Shown one piece after another: positions 34,937-44,090 of a stretch of DNA of 64,000 nt (within the stretch, counting starts at the first letter, position 1; every line of letters begins with the position of its first letter). Under the pieces are notes generated by a model that searched no databases, was not told the DNA's origin, and saw only the letters and a program-made list of their open reading frames with translations. The stretch lies in contig NZ_BMRA01000010.1 of NCBI RefSeq assembly GCF_014648395.1, positions 62,001 through 126,000 of the forward strand. Reading direction: 5' to 3'. Position numbers and translations under genes: made by a program. This DNA is from Micromonospora fulviviridis. Its GTDB lineage: Bacteria; Actinomycetota; Actinomycetes; Mycobacteriales; Micromonosporaceae.

Positions 34937-35280
34937 GGCCCGGCGGGTATCCCGCCAACCGGATCTTGGCGCCGCTTGGGATGCTATCCGCGGTGAGGCC
35001 CGGGGGCAGCAGTACGGCGATGACTTCGCCGATGACGGCTACAGGCACGTCCGCGGGAGGGCGTCTGCGACGATCCCCGGCGACCGGGCCGGCAACCCGG
35101 TCGGTGACGAGCTCGGTGACAGCCGCTCAGCCTGACGGCTCCGCCCTCGCGGTCACCGCCCCGTCATCTGCGAAGTCGCGTTCGTGCGGCGATCCTGGGG
35201 CTCTCATGATCGCTCCAGGTAGGGTGATTGTCAGGCGATCGGGATGGCACCCACCACGCGCAACCCGATTTGGTGATCGG

Positions 35281-35545
35281 TTCGTGTCGATCCTCGGACA
35301 CCAAACGAATCCCAACGGTGCGTGGGCCCAGCAGCTGCGCCACCCCGGCCATCGCGGCGCCGTCCGGGGTCACATAGGTGAAGGCCAGCCGCACGCCACG
35401 CTGGGCCGCTGCGGATTCCAGCCGAGGGTTGCGGCCCTTGAGGGTGACCAGGAGGCCGCCGGGACGCAGCGTGGCCAGCAGCCCGACCGCGACATCGCCG
35501 CCGATCGGGTCGACCACCACGTCGGCGTCGCGGTGACGGCATCCC
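35281..35545 (-). pseudogene. NADP-dependent oxidoreductase (MDR family) fragment
   Basis: The minus-strand frame reads DADVVVDPIGGDVAVGLLATLRPGGLLVTLKG, then RLAFTYVTPDGAAMAGVAQLL. This is the middle-to-C-terminal part of a zinc-binding quinone oxidoreductase-type enzyme. Both the N-terminal two thirds and the final residues are missing, and the frame then runs on into unrelated sequence. It directly abuts the stop of the response-regulator gene. The remaining part of this gap, 34,937-35,280, shows no gene, only weak coding-like fragments on the minus strand. Confidence 0.7.
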
Positions 35546-35551
35546 CTTCGC

Positions 35552-36217
35552 CTACCGATCGTTGTCGACTTCGACCAGGCCGCACTCGTAGCCGAGAATG
35601 ACCGCCTGCACCCGATCCCGCAGGCCCAGCTTCGCCAGGATCCGGCCGAGGTGCGTCTTGACCGTGCTCTCGGAGACGAAGAGCGCTGCCGCGATCTCCG
35701 CGTTCGACAGCCCTCGCGCGACCAGGGTCAGCACCTCGCGCTCGCGTTCCGTCAGCGCCGCCAGCCGCCCGTTCGTGTCGGGCCGGGGCGGGGTCTTGCC
35801 GAGGTAGTGCGCGAAGAGGCGGCGGGTGACGGTGGGCGCGGCCACCGCCTCGCCGGCGGCCACCACACGTACGGCGGAGATCAGGTCGGCGGCGAGCGCG
35901 TCCTTGAGCAGGAAGCCACTGGCTCCGGCGCGAAGCCCGGCGAGCACGTACTCGTCCATGTCGAAGGTGGTCAGGATGATCACGCGGGCCGGGTGCGGGC
36001 CGAGGCGGATGCGGCGGGTCGCCTCGATGCCGTTCAGGCCGGGCATCCGCACGTCCATCAGGACCACGTCGGGCCGGCTGCGGGCCACCAGGCTCAGGGC
36101 CTGCGTCCCGTCGGCGGCCTCCCCGACCACCTCGATGTCGCCGGTCTCCTCCAGCACCAGCCGGAACCCGGTGCGCACCAGCGTCTGATCGTCGACCAGC
36201 ACGACTCGTATGCTCAT
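35552..36217 (-). CDS. NarL/FixJ-type response regulator
   Basis: This 221-residue regulator has a receiver domain with acidic pair Asp9-Asp10, phospho-acceptor Asp55 (VVLMDVRMPG) and Lys in FLLKDA. A LuxR-type HTH follows (about 150-215: LTEREREVLTLVARGLSNAEIAAALFVSESTVKTHLGRILAKLG). The ATG overlaps the sensor kinase stop (ATGA), so the pair is co-translated. It likely controls the divergent lipoprotein/ABC exporter operon. Confidence 0.95.
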   Translation of the reverse strand: MSIRVVLVDDQTLVRTGFRLVLEETGDIEVVGEAADGTQALSLVARSRPDVVLMDVRMPGLNGIEATRRIRLGPHPARVIILTTFDMDEYVLAGLRAGASGFLLKDALAADLISAVRVVAAGEAVAAPTVTRRLFAHYLGKTPPRPDTNGRLAALTEREREVLTLVARGLSNAEIAAALFVSESTVKTHLGRILAKLGLRDRVQAVILGYECGLVEVDNDR

Positions 36218-37581
36218 CGCTGTACCGATGTGACCTCGGGCGCTTGCAGCGGGAGCGGCAGCGTCGAGCACAGCCGGAATCCGCCGCCGTCGGCCGCGCC
36301 GGTCTCCAGGTCGCCGCCCAGCATGGCGACGCGTTCGGCGATGCCGCGCAGCCCGTTGCCGCGTCCGTCCGCCCCGTTCGTCAGGCCCGTGCCGTCGTCG
36401 GCCACCTCGACCCGGAGCCGTCCGGGCTCGAATGCCAGCCGCAGCACCGCGCTGGCGCCCGGGCCCGCGTGCTTCAGTGTGTTCGTCAGGGCCTCCTGCA
36501 CGATCCGGTACGCGGACAGGTCGACCGCCGCGGGCACCGCGGCGGGCACTCCGTCGACGTGCAGGTCGATCCGCATTCCGGTGGACCGCAGCTGACCGAT
36601 CAGCGCGGGCAGCGCGCCGAGGCCCGGCAGCGGGGCGAGTCGCGCGTCGTCGGCCGCGTCGGTGCGCCCGGCGGAGAGGAGCCGGCGCATCTCGACCAGG
36701 GAGGCACGTCCGGTGGTGATCACGTGCTGCAGCGCGGTGGCGGCGCGGTCCGGATGCCGGTCCAGCGCGGCGGACGCGCCCTGCGCCTGCACCACCATCA
36801 CCGAGATCCCGTGCGCCACCACGTCGTGCAGCTCGCGGCTGATCCGGGCGCGCTCGGCCGCGACGGCCAGCGCCGCCCGATGCCGCTCCTCCCGGGCCAG
36901 GTCGGCGGTGCGCTGCTCGACCGCGGCCAGGTGCGCGCGTCGGCTGCGCATGCCGTCACCGACGGCGAACGCCGCGACCAGCAGCAACCACAGCTCCGTG
37001 ACCGACTGGCCGACATTGACCAGTCGGTCGACCGAGATCACCGAAGCGGGCGCCAGCCCCTGCGTTGTTCCTTCCCTGGCCGGCGCCCCCTCGACCTGCC
37101 TCTGCGCCACCTGCTTCTGCGCGGCCTGCTTGCCGGACTGCGCGAACTCCTGCTGTTCGGCATAGATCCGGCCGCTCAGCATCGTGGCGTAGGTCAGGAG
37201 CATGGTGAGGGCCAGCACGGCGAGCGAGACCCGCCGGTTTCGGGCCATCGCGGCCACGGTGTACAGCACCAGCGGAAGTGCCAGATCGAGCAGCTGAAAC
37301 TTGGCGTCGCTGAAAAGGTGGCCGAACACCCCGGCCCCGGTGAGGACCAGTGCCAGCGGCGGATGTTGTCGTCTGATCAGCAGGCCGACAACGATCAGCG
37401 CGGCGAACATCCACCACAGCTGCTCCGCCGGGAGAGCGTTCTTCTTCACGGACTCCGCCGCGACATCCGGGTTCGTCCTGGCCAGAAATTCCATCACCAG
37501 CCCGGGCCCCAAGGTCAGCACGATCAGCACCACCGCCAGGGCGGCGTCGGTCATGAAGTGGCGCGGCACGAACCGAGGCAC
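36214..37581 (-). CDS. HisKA_3-type sensor histidine kinase
   Basis: This protein of about 455 residues has four to five N-terminal membrane helices, an extracytoplasmic loop rich in Gln/Lys (EQQEFAQSGKQAAQKQVAQ), one more helix, then HisKA_3 with the phospho-His in ISRELHDVVAHGISVMVVQ and a HATPase domain (AYRIVQEALTNTLKHAGP, DDGTGLTNGADGRGNGL). The start is uncertain: GTG 37581, GTG 37569 and ATG 37554 are all plausible, and the frame upstream is unlike protein. It pairs with the overlapping response regulator. The Gln/Lys-rich external loop may sense an envelope or cationic-peptide signal. Confidence 0.9.
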   Translation of the reverse strand: MPRFVPRHFMTDAALAVVLIVLTLGPGLVMEFLARTNPDVAAESVKKNALPAEQLWWMFAALIVVGLLIRRQHPPLALVLTGAGVFGHLFSDAKFQLLDLALPLVLYTVAAMARNRRVSLAVLALTMLLTYATMLSGRIYAEQQEFAQSGKQAAQKQVAQRQVEGAPAREGTTQGLAPASVISVDRLVNVGQSVTELWLLLVAAFAVGDGMRSRRAHLAAVEQRTADLAREERHRAALAVAAERARISRELHDVVAHGISVMVVQAQGASAALDRHPDRAATALQHVITTGRASLVEMRRLLSAGRTDAADDARLAPLPGLGALPALIGQLRSTGMRIDLHVDGVPAAVPAAVDLSAYRIVQEALTNTLKHAGPGASAVLRLAFEPGRLRVEVADDGTGLTNGADGRGNGLRGIAERVAMLGGDLETGAADGGGFRLCSTLPLPLQAPEVTSVQR

Positions 37582-37709
37582 TCTCCTATGGTAGGGACGG
37601 AAGACATCGGCAGCGTCCGACTCAGGTGCTACGTCCGCGGTACCGGCGGCGGCCGAAGGACCGACTCCGGTCCGATGAGCTGAACCGCTGTGGCGGGCAC
37701 CGTGTGACC

Positions 37710-38297
37710 ATGACCAGACCAACGTCCACAGTGTTTCTCGTCGCGCTGCTCGCGATCGGGGCCGGGGCTGTCGGATGCGAGCGCGGTGGTTCTGCATCCG
37801 GGGCGGAAAGCCCGTCGGCGTCCGCCTCGGTGAGCCGTCAGCAGCTGCTCGCCCTCGGCCAGGAGTGGGTTCAGTGCCTGCGCGACCACGGTCTGCCCCG
37901 GATGCCGGACGCCGACCTCAGCTCGGAGGGATACCTCCAGTTCCCACCTCAGGGCGGGTATGAATGGAAGACCGACCTGCGGAGCCATCCCGGGGCCATC
38001 GAGGCGTGCAAGTCGATCGAGGACCGGTATCCCGCAACGGCGTTCCGCCCCAAGGCACAGCTCTCGTCCGAGGACGTGCGGAAGCTCGGCGAGTACGCCA
38101 AGTGCATCCGCGAGCACGGCATCCCCGAGTTCCCCGACCCGAACGCCGCCGGCGAGTTCGACCTCACCGGAACCCCGCTGGCCGACGGAGTCCCGCCCCA
38201 GCGGATGAACACGGCGGCCCAGGCGTGCAGGCAGGTCTGGAGCGGGGATGTCCGCATCCACGACAACGGCGGTGGCGCGAACGAAGGCAAGAAGTGA
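37710..38297 (+). CDS. Lipoprotein with duplicated Cys motif, exporter-associated
   Basis: This 195-residue protein has a lipoprotein signal with lipobox ending at Cys23 (AGAVGC). The mature part contains two related units: WVQCLRDHGLPRMPD followed by EACKSIEDRYP, and YAKCIREHGIPEFPD followed by AAQACRQVW. Each carries two Cys that could form a disulfide. Such small lipoproteins commonly precede MacA/MacB-like exporters in actinomycetes. The stop overlaps the next start (GTGA), giving a coupled four-gene operon. It is divergent from the sensor kinase, and an in-frame GTG lies 6 bp upstream of the ATG. Confidence 0.85.
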   Translation: MTRPTSTVFLVALLAIGAGAVGCERGGSASGAESPSASASVSRQQLLALGQEWVQCLRDHGLPRMPDADLSSEGYLQFPPQGGYEWKTDLRSHPGAIEACKSIEDRYPATAFRPKAQLSSEDVRKLGEYAKCIREHGIPEFPDPNAAGEFDLTGTPLADGVPPQRMNTAAQACRQVWSGDVRIHDNGGGANEGKK

Positions 38298-39397
38298 GCC
38301 GCCGGCGGGGGACCGGCACCGTGCTCGCGGTCGCGGTGGCCGCGCCGCTCGCCGCCGGCGTGGCCTACGCCGCCCGCCCCCAGGGGAACGCCCCCGACAC
38401 GCCCGCCGCCACGGTGGCCATCGGAACCGCCACGGTCACCCAGGGCACGCTCACCGAACGCATCCAGGTCGGCGGCGTCCTCGGGTACCTGGGCTCCTAC
38501 ACCGTCGACCATCAGGGCGCGCCGGGCGTGCTGACCACAGGGCCTGACTCGGGCGACACGATCGGCCGCGGCGCCGTCCTCTACCGGGTCGCCGACGCAC
38601 CGGTCCGTCTCCTGCTGGGCAGTGTTCCTGCCTACCGTGGCTTCCGGTACGGGATGAGTGACGGCCCCGACGTGCGGCAACTGGAGCGCAACCTGGTCGC
38701 CATGGGCTTCGACCCGTACCACCGGATCACGGTGGACCGGCACTTCAGCGCGACCACGGCTGCGGCGATCCGACGGTGGGAGACGTCCTGGGGACGGTCG
38801 GCGTCCCAGCGCACCGGACGGTTGGCCCAGGGCGAGGTCGTGTTCCTGCCCGCCCCGCTGCGCGTCACCCAGCTGCAGATCCGGGTCGGCGGCACCGTCG
38901 GGCCCGGGATGACGGTGCTCAGCGGGACGTCGACGGACCGGGCGGTGACCGTACAACTGGACACCGCGCAGCGCAGCACTGTGCACACCGGCGACCATGT
39001 CGAGGTCGGCCTGCCGGACGCCGACCCGATCCCCGGTCGGGTCACCGGCGTCGGCGAGGTCGCGACGGCGCCCTCCGCCGACTCGGGCAACGGCCCGCAG
39101 CAGCCGGCGAACCCGGACACCGCGACGGTCCCGCTCACCATCGCTGTCCGCCTGCCCCGCGGCTCCGGCCTGGATCAGGCACCGGTGACCGTCGACATCG
39201 TCACCGGAACCCGCCGCGATGTCCTGCTGGTCCCGATCGCCGCACTGCTCGCGCGGCCGGGCGGCGGCTACCAGGTGCGTCTGGCCGGTGGGGCCGCGGT
39301 TCAGGTGGAACCGGGCAGCTTCGACGAGAGCAACGGCCAGGTGGAGATCGTCCGCGGCCTCACCGCCAGCCAGACCGTGGAGGTGCCGGCGCAATGA
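38294..39397 (+). CDS. Membrane-fusion protein with peptidoglycan-binding domain
   Basis: This 367-residue protein has an N-terminal signal/anchor (TVLAVAVAAPLAAGVAYA) and a beta-barrel/lipoyl-like region (TVTQGTLTERIQVGGVLGYLGSY). A PG_binding_1 domain follows (about 125-165: DVRQLERNLVAMGFD and AAIRRWE), then a C-terminal barrel with VPIAALL. This composition is typical of Gram-positive MacA-like adaptors in which a cell-wall-binding domain replaces the outer-membrane hairpin. Start GTG 38294 overlaps the lipoprotein stop; its own end overlaps the ATPase gene by 4 bp. Confidence 0.9.
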   Translation: MSRRRGTGTVLAVAVAAPLAAGVAYAARPQGNAPDTPAATVAIGTATVTQGTLTERIQVGGVLGYLGSYTVDHQGAPGVLTTGPDSGDTIGRGAVLYRVADAPVRLLLGSVPAYRGFRYGMSDGPDVRQLERNLVAMGFDPYHRITVDRHFSATTAAAIRRWETSWGRSASQRTGRLAQGEVVFLPAPLRVTQLQIRVGGTVGPGMTVLSGTSTDRAVTVQLDTAQRSTVHTGDHVEVGLPDADPIPGRVTGVGEVATAPSADSGNGPQQPANPDTATVPLTIAVRLPRGSGLDQAPVTVDIVTGTRRDVLLVPIAALLARPGGGYQVRLAGGAAVQVEPGSFDESNGQVEIVRGLTASQTVEVPAQ

Positions 39398-40080
39398 CCG
39401 CCGTCCTGGAGCTGATCGATACGCGCAAGGTCTACCCCGGGACGCCGCCGGTCGAGTCCTTGCGCGGTGTCACCCTCACCGTGCACAGCGGCGAGCTGGT
39501 CGCCGTGGCAGGCCCGTCCGGATCCGGCAAGACCACGCTGCTCAACCTGGCCGCCGGCCTGGACCGCCCGTCCGGCGGCTCGGTACGCATCGCCGGCCAC
39601 CCGGTCGAGAAGCTGCGCGACGGGCAGCTCTCCGGCGTGCGTGCGCACCTCCTCGGAGTCGTCTTTCAGCAGTTCTTTCTGCTGGAGCGGCTGAGTGCGG
39701 CTGAGAACGTGGCCACCGGCCTGCTCTACCGCGGTGTGCCGGCCGCCGAACGCCGGCGCGCCGCCCGTTCCGCCTGCGAGCGGGTCGGGCTGGCCCACCG
39801 CGCCGACTTCCCTGCGGCACACCTGTCCGGCGGCGAGCGGCAGCGGGTGGCGATCGCCCGCGCGCTGGTCGGCCGCCCTGCCGTGGTGCTCGCCGACGAG
39901 CCCACCGGAAACCTCGACTCCGTGACCGGCGCCGAGATCGTCGAACTGCTCCGCGAGCTCAACGACGACGGTGTGACCATCGTGGTGATCACGCACGACG
40001 AGCGGGTCGCCGCGGCGATGCGACGCCGCATCCAGTTGCGGGACGGCCTGGTGGTGGCGGACATCGAGGGTGCGTCGTGA
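39394..40080 (+). CDS. ABC transporter ATP-binding protein, MacB/LolD type
   Basis: This 228-residue ATPase has Walker A GPSGSGKT (40-47), Q-loop VFQQFFLLERLSAAENV, signature LSGGERQRVAIARAL and Walker B VVLADEPTGNLDS with the D-loop, then the switch His in VVITHDE. FQQFFLL and PTGNLDS are typical of MacB/LolD exporters that couple to FtsX-like permeases. Start and stop overlap both neighbours by 4 bp, so stoichiometric translation is likely. Confidence 0.95.
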   Translation: MTAVLELIDTRKVYPGTPPVESLRGVTLTVHSGELVAVAGPSGSGKTTLLNLAAGLDRPSGGSVRIAGHPVEKLRDGQLSGVRAHLLGVVFQQFFLLERLSAAENVATGLLYRGVPAAERRRAARSACERVGLAHRADFPAAHLSGGERQRVAIARALVGRPAVVLADEPTGNLDSVTGAEIVELLRELNDDGVTIVVITHDERVAAAMRRRIQLRDGLVVADIEGAS

Positions 40081-41261
40081 GGTCCCGCCTGCGCGTCGCC
40101 GACCTGCTGCCGGTGAGCACCGTGGGCCTGCGCTCGCGGCCCGGCCGGGCGGCGCTGTCCATCCTCGGGGTGGCGATCGGGATCGCGGCCGTGGTGGCCG
40201 TGCTCGGCGTCACCCGGTCCAGCCAGTCGGACGTACTTGCCCGCATTGATCGGTTCGGTACCAACCTGCTCACCGTGGGCAGCGGCAAGACCATCCGCGG
40301 GGAGGAGGCCCGGTTGCCGGTGACCGCGGGCACGGCGGTGGCGCGTACCGATGGGGTGCTCACCTCGGCGGCGACCGCGATGCTCGACGTGCGGATCTAC
40401 CGCAACGACCGGATGCCGCCCGGGCGGACCGGCGGGCTGTCGGTGCGGGCCGCCGACCCGGCGCTACTCGCCACGCTGGACGGCACCCTGGTTGACGGCC
40501 GCTTCCTGGATGCGGCCACGGCCCGTTATCCGGCGGTGGTGCTCGGCCACTACGCTGCCACCTCGCTGGGCATCCGCCGCGTCACCGGGCATCCGCAGGT
40601 CTACCTCGGCCACCACTGGTACACGGTGGTGGGCATCATGGCGCCGGTCGAGCTGGCGCCAGAGCTGGACGCTTCGGCGCTGATCGGCGCGACGGTGGCG
40701 GCCGACCAATTCGGGTACGACGGCAGACCGACCCGGATCTTCGTGCGGGCACAGACCGAGCGCACCGATGAGGTGGCCGGGCTGCTCGGGCGGGCGGCCA
40801 ACCCGGCCCACCCCGAGGAGGTCGCGGTGAGCCGGCCCTCGGAAGCGCTCACCGCCCGGCTCGCGGTCACCGGCGGAGCCACCGTCCTGCTGCTGGGCCT
40901 CGGCGCCGTGGCTCTGCTGGTCGGCGGCATCGGCATTGCCAACGTGCTGGTGATCTCGGTCCTGGAACGGCGCGGAGAGATCGGGCTGCGCCGGGCGCTG
41001 GGCGCCACCCGGCGGCACATCGCGGCGCAGTTCCTGGTCGAGTCGCTGCTGCTGGGCGCGGGCGGCGGCGCGGCGGGGGTCCTGCTGGGCGCCACGGTCA
41101 CGTACGTGATGTCCGTCGTCCGCGGCTGGCAGACGCTCGTGCCGGCTGCCGCGATCGGCGCGGGGCTGGCCGCCGCCCTCCTCATCGGAGGGCTGGCGGG
41201 TGTCTATCCGGCTCTGCGGGCCGCCCGCCTCTCCCCGGCCACGGCGCTACGAATGGCATGA
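40077..41261 (+). CDS. ABC transporter permease, MacB/FtsX type
   Basis: This 394-residue protein has one N-terminal helix (ALSILGVAIGIAAVVAVLG), a large extracytoplasmic domain (about 55-255) and three C-terminal helices (VLLLGLGAVALLVGGIGIANVLVI and two more), with the ERRGEIGLRRALGATRRHI coupling segment. This is the mechanotransmission MacB fold, not a channel. With the adaptor, ATPase and lipoprotein it forms an exporter for a peptide, lipid or antibiotic, likely under control of the divergent two-component system. Confidence 0.95.
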   Translation: MRSRLRVADLLPVSTVGLRSRPGRAALSILGVAIGIAAVVAVLGVTRSSQSDVLARIDRFGTNLLTVGSGKTIRGEEARLPVTAGTAVARTDGVLTSAATAMLDVRIYRNDRMPPGRTGGLSVRAADPALLATLDGTLVDGRFLDAATARYPAVVLGHYAATSLGIRRVTGHPQVYLGHHWYTVVGIMAPVELAPELDASALIGATVAADQFGYDGRPTRIFVRAQTERTDEVAGLLGRAANPAHPEEVAVSRPSEALTARLAVTGGATVLLLGLGAVALLVGGIGIANVLVISVLERRGEIGLRRALGATRRHIAAQFLVESLLLGAGGGAAGVLLGATVTYVMSVVRGWQTLVPAAAIGAGLAAALLIGGLAGVYPALRAARLSPATALRMA

Positions 41262-41342
41262 GGGCTCAGGACGTGCAGCCGGTCGGTGCCGACCCGGATC
41301 GTGACGGGGCGCAGGCGAGGGCGGGCGGACTAAATTCATTCC

Positions 41343-41801
41343 ATGTACTCCACGCAGGTATCCCAGATCGTCAGGGCGCCGCGCTCAGCCGTCTATCGGG
41401 CACTGCTGGACCCGGCCGCGGTCGCCAGGTGGCGGGTGCCCACCGGCATGAGCGGCCACGTGCACGAGTTCGACGCACGCGAGGGCGGCTCGTTGCGCGT
41501 CTCGCTCACCTACGAGGCGCCGGACGGTACCGGCAAGTCGACGGCACACACCGACACCTACCACGGTCACTTCGCCAAGCTCGTACCCGATCAGCAGGTG
41601 GTCGAGGTCGTCGAGTTCGAGACCGACGATCCCGCGCTCCGCGGCGCGATGACCATGACCACGACGCTCAGCGATGCGGACGGCGGCACCGAGGTCGTCG
41701 TCGTTCATGACGGCATTCCGGATGTGATCCCGGCCGAGGACAACGAGACGGGTACGCGCATGGCCCTGGCGAACCTCGCCAGACTCGTCGAACTGGGCTA
41801 G
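41343..41801 (+). CDS. SRPBCC/AHSA1-like protein
   Basis: The 152-residue protein has the START-like fold of AHSA1 (Hsp90-activator-like) proteins: SQIVRAPRSAVYRALLDPAAVARWRVP, a central sheet ending LVPDQQVVEVVEFE, and a C-terminal helix TRMALANLARLVEL. The ligand is unknown. The ATG lies 81 bp after the permease stop and has its own small gap, so it may or may not be part of the exporter operon. A strong hairpin follows. Confidence 0.88.
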   Translation: MYSTQVSQIVRAPRSAVYRALLDPAAVARWRVPTGMSGHVHEFDAREGGSLRVSLTYEAPDGTGKSTAHTDTYHGHFAKLVPDQQVVEVVEFETDDPALRGAMTMTTTLSDADGGTEVVVVHDGIPDVIPAEDNETGTRMALANLARLVELG

Positions 41802-41857
41802 GCGGCGTTGCAGATCGCGCGTCAGGTCTGGAACTGCCACGCGGTCCTCAATTCGAT

Positions 41858-41895
41858 GGAGTGCGGGGAGCCCGATCGAAGATTCCCCGCACTCC
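41858..41895. terminator. Bidirectional terminator between SRPBCC and MMPL genes
   Basis: A perfect 12-bp stem (GGAGTGCGGGGA / TCCCCGCACTCC) with a 14-nt loop lies between two convergent genes. It can serve both transcripts. Confidence 0.8.
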
Positions 41896-41909
41896 GGTTG
41901 GTCGAAGGG

Positions 41910-44090
41910 TCAGACTCTGGCCTCTTCCCCGACCCTGGCCTGCGCAGCCGCGGTCGCCTTCGGTGCCCGGCGTCCGGGCATCCACCAGTTCGCCTTGCCA
42001 CACAGTTCCATCACCGCGGGGACGAGGATCATCCGGACGACCGTGGCGTCGATGAGCACGGCGACCGCCATGCCGAGGCCGCCCTGCTTGACCGCGATGT
42101 CGGGGCCGAGCAGTGAGGTGGTGAAGACGGCGATCATGATTGCGGCCGCCGCCGTGATGACCTTTGCGGTCCCGGCCAGCCCCCGGGCGACGGCCGTGCG
42201 GGTGTCGCCGGTCCGCTCGTACTCCTCACGGACCCGTGAGGTCAGGAAGACCTGGTAGTCCATGGACAGGCCGAACAGGACCGGGAACATCATCATCGGG
42301 ACCCAGGTCGTGACCGGCATGGCGGCGGGGAACCCGAGCATCGGGCCGAGCCATCCCCACTGTACGACCGCGACGATCACGCCGTAGGCGGCGCCGATCG
42401 ACAGCAGGTTCATCACGGCGGCCTGCAGGGCGATCGTGACCGACCGGACCAACGCGATCAGCAGCACCATGGACATCGCGATGACGACCACGATCATCAG
42501 GGGTAGGCGCGAGCCGGACTCCTCGGCGACGTCGATGGTGCTGGCGTTCGGCCCGCCGACGAGGACCTGTTCGCCGCCGGGTGTCCGGGGCAGCACGTCG
42601 TCGCGGAGCTCGTGCACCAGGTTCGCGGTCGCCTCGTCCTGGTAACCGGTCGTGGGGAAGGCGGTGAAGGTGACGGCCTGCCCGTTCTCACTGACCCGCG
42701 GTGGTGTGGCGTAGGCGATGCCCTCGGTCCTGCTGACCGCTTCGACGACGGAACCCAGATCGGCATCCTGGGATTCGACCTCGGTGGCGAAGATCAGGGG
42801 TGCTCCGTAGCCCGGACCGAAGCCCTCGGAGAGGATCTCGTACGAGATGTAGCTGCTCCTGTCGTGGGGCTGGACGCTGGCGTCGGGCTGGCTCAGCCGC
42901 ATCGACAGCGTGGGGGCGGCCAGCACCAGCAGGCTCACGCCGGCGAGGAGTGCGGCGACCAGCGGCCTGCGCTGCACCACGCCGGCCCAACGCTCGGCTG
43001 GCGTACGGCGCTGCTGGGACCGGGCACCGGCGGGTTGGTTCCGGCGGGACGCGCGACGAGGCAGGCGCAGCGAGTTGATCCTGTATCCGGTGAAGCCCAG
43101 GAACGCGGGCAGCAACGTCACTGCGGCGATCATCGTCACCAGCACGATCACCGACGTGGCGACGGCCACCCCGGTCATCAGCCGCTGTCCCATGACGACC
43201 AGGCCCAGCAACGCGATCACCACGGTCGTGCCGGCGAACAGCACCGCGCGACCGGCGGTCGAGATGGCCTTGACCGTTGCGCTCTCGGGTTCATCGCCGT
43301 CCCGGAGGCTGTCCTTGTAGCGGGTCACGATGAACAGTGCGTAGTCGATGCCGACGCCGAGCCCGATCATCGCGCCGAAGATCAGAGTGAAATCCGGCGC
43401 GGGGACCACGTGCCCGACCATCTTCATCAGCGCGAGGCCGGCGGCAATTGCCAGGAGGGCGGTCACGATCGGCAAGCCCATTGCGACCAGCGACCCGAAG
43501 GCGATGAACAAGATCACTGCTGCCGCCAGGATGCCGACGCTCTCGGCCGAACCCTGCGGGGGTGTCTCGGCCTTCTCGGCCATGTACCCGCCCAGCGCGA
43601 GCGTGACGTTCTCGTCGGAGGCGGCCTTGACGATGTCCACCAAGGGCTTGACCTCGCTCTTCGTCACCTCCTTGTCGCTCAGCGGAATCGTCATGCGGGC
43701 GATTCGGCGGTCCGCCGTCACCAGGCTCCTGTCCTGATAGGGCGAAACCACCGGCCCGGTGACAGGTGAGTCGGCGAGATCGGCGATGGTCCTCTCGATC
43801 TTCTGCCGGGAGGCAGGCTCGTCGATCCCCTTGTCAGCCTTGATCGCGAGGCTGAGCCGGTCTCCCTGCTCCTCGGGAAAGTGCTTCTCCATCAGCTTCT
43901 GCGCCCTGGCCGACTGCGAGCCCCCACCGGAGAAGTCGTTGTCGGGGGCGGCGCCGTACCCGAAGCCGACCAACGCCACGGCGATCACGCCGACGATCCA
44001 GGTCAGGAGGACCAGGCGACGGCGCCGGTAACAGAACCGGGCCAGTCCCGCCAGAGCTCCGTCCGTACGGGGAGCCTCGGTTGTCATCAT
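41910..44090 (-). CDS. MMPL-family RND transporter
   Basis: The 726-residue protein has the MMPL layout: a cytoplasmic N-terminus, one helix (LVLLTWIVGVIAVALVGF), an external loop, five helices (FGAMIGLGVGIDYALFIVTRYKD), then a second helix-loop-five-helix half with the matching MMMFPVLFGLSMDYQVFLTSRVREEY. The two internal GxxxDY motifs are the proton-relay signatures. It exports lipids or hydrophobic compounds by proton-motive force. The ATG overlaps the stop of the 94-residue gene. It is last in the operon that begins with DUF6220 and ends at the shared terminator. Confidence 0.93.
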   Translation of the reverse strand: MMTTEAPRTDGALAGLARFCYRRRRLVLLTWIVGVIAVALVGFGYGAAPDNDFSGGGSQSARAQKLMEKHFPEEQGDRLSLAIKADKGIDEPASRQKIERTIADLADSPVTGPVVSPYQDRSLVTADRRIARMTIPLSDKEVTKSEVKPLVDIVKAASDENVTLALGGYMAEKAETPPQGSAESVGILAAAVILFIAFGSLVAMGLPIVTALLAIAAGLALMKMVGHVVPAPDFTLIFGAMIGLGVGIDYALFIVTRYKDSLRDGDEPESATVKAISTAGRAVLFAGTTVVIALLGLVVMGQRLMTGVAVATSVIVLVTMIAAVTLLPAFLGFTGYRINSLRLPRRASRRNQPAGARSQQRRTPAERWAGVVQRRPLVAALLAGVSLLVLAAPTLSMRLSQPDASVQPHDRSSYISYEILSEGFGPGYGAPLIFATEVESQDADLGSVVEAVSRTEGIAYATPPRVSENGQAVTFTAFPTTGYQDEATANLVHELRDDVLPRTPGGEQVLVGGPNASTIDVAEESGSRLPLMIVVVIAMSMVLLIALVRSVTIALQAAVMNLLSIGAAYGVIVAVVQWGWLGPMLGFPAAMPVTTWVPMMMFPVLFGLSMDYQVFLTSRVREEYERTGDTRTAVARGLAGTAKVITAAAAIMIAVFTTSLLGPDIAVKQGGLGMAVAVLIDATVVRMILVPAVMELCGKANWWMPGRRAPKATAAAQARVGEEARV

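Noticed and set aside
36244..37683. 479-codon plus-strand frame opposite the sensor kinase
   Set aside because: Antisense shadow rich in Gln/Arg/His; the kinase on the other strand has all catalytic boxes.
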